From contig RFNI01000153.1 of the NCBI GenBank assembly GCA_009927245.1, forward strand, positions 1 to 6,028: DNA of 6,028 nucleotides, written 5' to 3'. Under the pieces are notes generated by a model. That model searched no databases, was not told where the DNA came from, and worked only from the letters and a program-made list of their open reading frames with translations. The translations under genes and the position numbers were made by a program. This document shows, in pieces, positions 5,428-6,028 of the stretch. Position 1 is the stretch's first letter; every line of letters starts with the position of its first letter. Source of the DNA: Actinomycetota bacterium (GTDB lineage Bacteria > Actinomycetota > Actinomycetes > Actinomycetales > Microbacteriaceae).

Positions 5428-5746
5428 TGTATTTCTCGCCTGGGCCTTGGCCTGGCTCATCTTTGATGATTGAAGCCTCGCGGAAGGCTAGTTGAAGACT
5501 CCTGAGCCCATCTCTGAGCGGTCTGGCATGGTGATCGCCCAGATCGGCAGCTGATGCAGTAATTAGTCCCGCCAATGAGTTAATCAGCTTCCTGGCCTCA
5601 TCAAGATCACCTTTATAGCCGTTTTCAGCCAAACCCACCTGAACTGCAGCTGCGCTCATCAGGTGCACAGCGGTTGCGGTGATAATCTCAACTGCTGGGA
5701 CATCTTCCAGCTCGCGCATGGCTTGGGCTTCAAAATCTTCGCTCAA
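5411..5746 (-). CDS. DUF1844-family protein
   Basis: A 111-aa protein of unknown function. The core, VPAVEIITATAVHLMSAAAVQVGLAE (16-41), then DLDEARKLINSLAGLITASAADLGDHHARPLRDGLRSLQLAFREAS (47-92), is characteristic of DUF1844: a helical domain with a moderately hydrophobic first helix, which I do not read as a membrane segment. The tail (PGQGPGEKYTGPVN) is proline/glycine-rich and typical of the actinobacterial members. The start is TTG at 5746; a TAA codon lies directly before it, and the only other early option is ATG at 5719, which would remove nine residues. No strong Shine-Dalgarno precedes either. It is divergent from infC, across a 208-bp control region, a neighbourhood I recall as conserved in related actinobacteria and suggesting a link to translation or growth, unproven. 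Its stop overlaps that of the SseB-family gene. Confidence 0.8.
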   Translation of the reverse strand: MSEDFEAQAMRELEDVPAVEIITATAVHLMSAAAVQVGLAENGYKGDLDEARKLINSLAGLITASAADLGDHHARPLRDGLRSLQLAFREASIIKDEPGQGPGEKYTGPVN

Positions 5747-5753
5747 TTAGGGC

Positions 5754-5783
5754 TTCACTTTCTCGGTTCTTCTCTGCTAGGCT
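5754..5783 (+). promoter_or_regulatory. Candidate infC promoter
   Basis: TTCACT (5754-5759), an 18-bp spacer and TAGGCT (5778-5783, TANNNT type) predict a start near 5790 and a leader of about 165 nt. A second -10-like TAACCT lies at 5783-5788. Confidence 0.4.
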
Positions 5784-5789
5784 AACCTA

Positions 5790-5940
5790 CGGCTCTGCGG
5801 ATTTAGGTCCGCAGTCAGAAGTGGATTCATTTCCCACCCGCGACTACCGATATCTTTAGGTGGCCGGGTAAAGCTTTGAACTTTCAGTTCTGCGCGTTGG
5901 CAAGTAAATGCTTGCAAGACGTGGCCGCCTAAGTCACGTC
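5790..5940 (+). promoter_or_regulatory. Structured 5' leader of infC
   Basis: Several stems can be drawn. (a) CTGCGGA (5795-5801) with TCCGCAG (5808-5814), a perfect 7-bp stem. (b) ACCCG (5836-5840) with CGGGT (5865-5869), enclosing CTACC (5844-5848) with GGTGG (5859-5863); CCACC at 5834-5838 could take GGTGG instead, so b has an alternative fold. (c) GAAC (5878-5881) with GTTC (5887-5890). (d) GCAAG (5900-5904) with CTTGC (5911-5915). (e) GACGTG (5918-5923) with CACGTC (5935-5940), ending one base before the Shine-Dalgarno. This density suggests an RNA element controlling infC. I cannot name an RNA family for it, and no T-run marks an obvious attenuator. Confidence 0.5.
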
Positions 5941-5948
5941 AAAAGGAG
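5941..5948 (+). promoter_or_regulatory. infC Shine-Dalgarno, deciding an ATC start
   Basis: AAAAGGAG followed by a 6-nt spacer (cagcag) and ATC at 5955-5957. This is the strongest ribosome site in the window and fixes the infC start on a non-canonical codon. Confidence 0.75.
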
Positions 5949-5954
5949 CAGCAG

Positions 5955-6028
5955 ATCAGCGATCCGCGTATTAACGAACGAATTCGTGTACCAGAGGTAC
6001 GCCTAGTTGGCCCTAACGGTGAACAGCT
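5955..6028 (+). CDS. infC: Translation initiation factor IF-3, N-terminal start (3' truncated by window)
   Basis: The first 24 codons read (M)SDPRINERIRVPEVRLVGPNGEQ, which is the conserved IF-3 N-terminal domain opening (RINxxIRxxEVRLVGxxGEQ). IF-3 binds the 30S subunit, keeps subunits apart and rejects non-canonical start codons and wrong initiator tRNA. The frame is open back to a TGA at 5877-5879 without any ATG, GTG or TTG, so the start must be non-canonical. ATC at 5955 has the Shine-Dalgarno at 6 nt; ATT at 5970 and 5982 are too far from it and would remove conserved residues. E. coli infC likewise starts on AUU and is autoregulated through it. A downstream rpmI and rplT would be expected but lie outside. 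Confidence 0.93.
   Translation, partial: MSDPRINERIRVPEVRLVGPNGEQ

Noticed and set aside
5441..5458. GGCC-rich repeat in the DUF1844 3' end as a terminator
   Set aside because: It lies within codons for the conserved PGQGPG tail and reflects proline/glycine coding; no T-run follows.
5878..5890. GAAC-N5-GTTC in the infC leader as a LexA box
   Set aside because: The spacer is 5 rather than 4 and the outer arm bases do not match; it is better read as a small RNA stem.
5908..6006. 32-codon leader ORF (ATG at 5908) overlapping the infC start
   Set aside because: Its ribosome site is weak, its ATG straddles a predicted hairpin, and the product is arginine-rich with no family resemblance. Most of it is simply infC read in another frame.

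Overview
The window reads as a chromosomal segment of a moderate-GC actinobacterium, most likely Microbacteriaceae (I would guess the freshwater Luna/Aquiluna/Rhodoluna type). This rests on the PriA-type HisA, a DUF1844 protein and infC next to a his cluster, a LysM gene divergent from lexA, and GAAC-N4-GTTC SOS boxes of the Gram-positive type. The taxonomic call is inference from gene content and protein style; no search was run.

Layout. Bases 3-245 are the 3' end of hflX (+). lexA (-) converges on it and overlaps its stop codon. Between lexA and the next gene (about 901-1101) lies a divergent control region with three LexA-box-like palindromes, two candidate lexA promoters and one consensus-like promoter facing right. 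The rightward gene (1102-1506) is a small one-pass membrane protein with a C-terminal LysM domain, in the position of the SOS-induced division inhibitors (ChiZ/DivS/YneA type). Thirty-two bases later come hisC (1539-2618), hisB (2679-3278), hisH (3275-3907) and priA/hisA (3920-4651), then an SseB-family gene (4651-5418), all on +, with short gaps or stop/start overlaps. A DUF1844 gene (5411-5746, -) converges on the SseB gene with an 8-bp overlap. The window ends in the start of infC (5955 onward), behind a hairpin-rich leader and with an ATC start codon.

How the genes work together. lexA and the LysM gene form an SOS regulator/effector pair sharing one operator region. hisC, hisB, hisH and priA supply four histidine-pathway activities: priA makes PRFAR, hisH is the glutaminase half of imidazole-glycerol-phosphate synthase (hisF is not here), hisB is the dehydratase and hisC the aminotransferase. 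PriA probably also does the TrpF step of tryptophan synthesis.

The main anomaly is in lexA. The open frame from the first ATG (847) lacks the first DNA-binding helix. The missing residues and a good Shine-Dalgarno/ATG at 900 sit just upstream in another frame, so a single-base deletion near 857-868 (real or a sequence error) has split the gene. The second notable point is infC: no canonical start exists in its frame, and an ATC sits at ideal distance from a strong Shine-Dalgarno. I found no mobile element, CRISPR array, tRNA or rRNA, and nothing that looks like a wholly new system.
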